DNA of 6,217 bases from Chryseobacterium gleum. GTDB lineage: Bacteria; Bacteroidota; Bacteroidia; Flavobacteriales_D; Sanyastnellaceae. Location of the stretch: contig CAMDFE010000100.1 in NCBI GenBank assembly GCA_945897395.1, positions 1-6,217 of the forward strand, written 5' to 3'. This document shows, one piece after another, positions 6,088 through 6,217 of the stretch (positions are counted from its first letter, which is position 1; each line of letters begins with the position of its first letter). The position numbers were made by a program, and so were the translations under genes. The notes beneath the pieces were generated by a model, which had not been told where the DNA came from, did not search any database, and worked only from the letters and a program-made list of their open reading frames with translations.

Positions 6088-6217
6088 ATGAATAGTTCAG
6101 GAATAAAGAGAATTGGTGTACTGACCAGTGGAGGTGATGCTCCGGGTATGAATGCCGCTATACGCGCAGTAGTTCGCGCATGCGCTTTTCACAATGTAGA
6201 AGTGGAAGGAATCTTTC
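6088..6217 (+). CDS. pfkA: ATP-dependent 6-phosphofructokinase, N-terminal part
   Basis: PfkA phosphorylates fructose 6-phosphate to fructose 1,6-bisphosphate with ATP, the committed step of glycolysis in the cytoplasm. Only 43 codons are in the window; the gene continues past the end. Residues 6-30 contain IGVLTSGGDAPGMNAAIRAV, nearly identical to the E. coli PfkA N terminus, including the glycine-rich ATP site (GGD, residues 15-17). Arg26 and Arg30 fall at the positions of the allosteric ADP/PEP-site arginines of E. coli PfkA. The ATG at 6088 adds four residues relative to E. coli and is the natural start. Regulation probably acts through the palindrome 20 bases upstream. Group and cofactor type (ATP or pyrophosphate) would need residues beyond the window, but GGDAPGMNA is typical of the ATP-dependent enzyme. 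Confidence 0.95.
   Translation, partial: MNSSGIKRIGVLTSGGDAPGMNAAIRAVVRACAFHNVEVEGIF

Overview
The window comes from a chromosome of the phylum Bacteroidota, most likely a Flavobacteriales-type organism. The evidence is a GyrA with the typical Bacteroidota C-terminal domain and acidic tail, the lack of clear Shine-Dalgarno sequences, AT-rich leaders, and promoter-like elements fitting the phylum's TTTG / TAnnTTTG consensus. It is mostly ordinary core genome. I see no insertion sequence, CRISPR array, tRNA, rRNA, phage gene or recognisable defence system.

Layout. Positions 1-2121 (+) hold the 3' part of gyrA; the window opens just after the catalytic tyrosine. After a 59-base gap with a hairpin comes a secreted tetratricopeptide-repeat protein (2181-3290, +), closed by a strong intrinsic terminator (3311-3334). 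Next is a short protein (3379-4290, +) that aligns by motif order with the C-terminal ATPase domain of the replicative helicase DnaB but has lost its ATPase residues. Its stop codon overlaps the stop of a convergent gene (4287-5432, -). That gene encodes an exported protein with a dual-specificity-phosphatase-like domain, whose signature arginine is glutamine, and two C-terminal LysM domains. Upstream of it on the same strand is an unrecognised 158-residue protein (5495-5971, -), possibly co-transcribed. A 116-base divergent intergenic region then leads to the 5' end of pfkA (6088 to the window edge, +). This region carries a 25-base near-perfect palindrome in the spacer of a Bacteroidota-type promoter.

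How the parts relate. gyrA and pfkA are housekeeping genes for DNA supercoiling and glycolysis. The genes between them are accessory, with no shared pathway visible. The points most worth following are the DnaB-like pseudo-ATPase, the phosphatase-LysM protein with a changed active-site loop, and the operator-like palindrome before pfkA.
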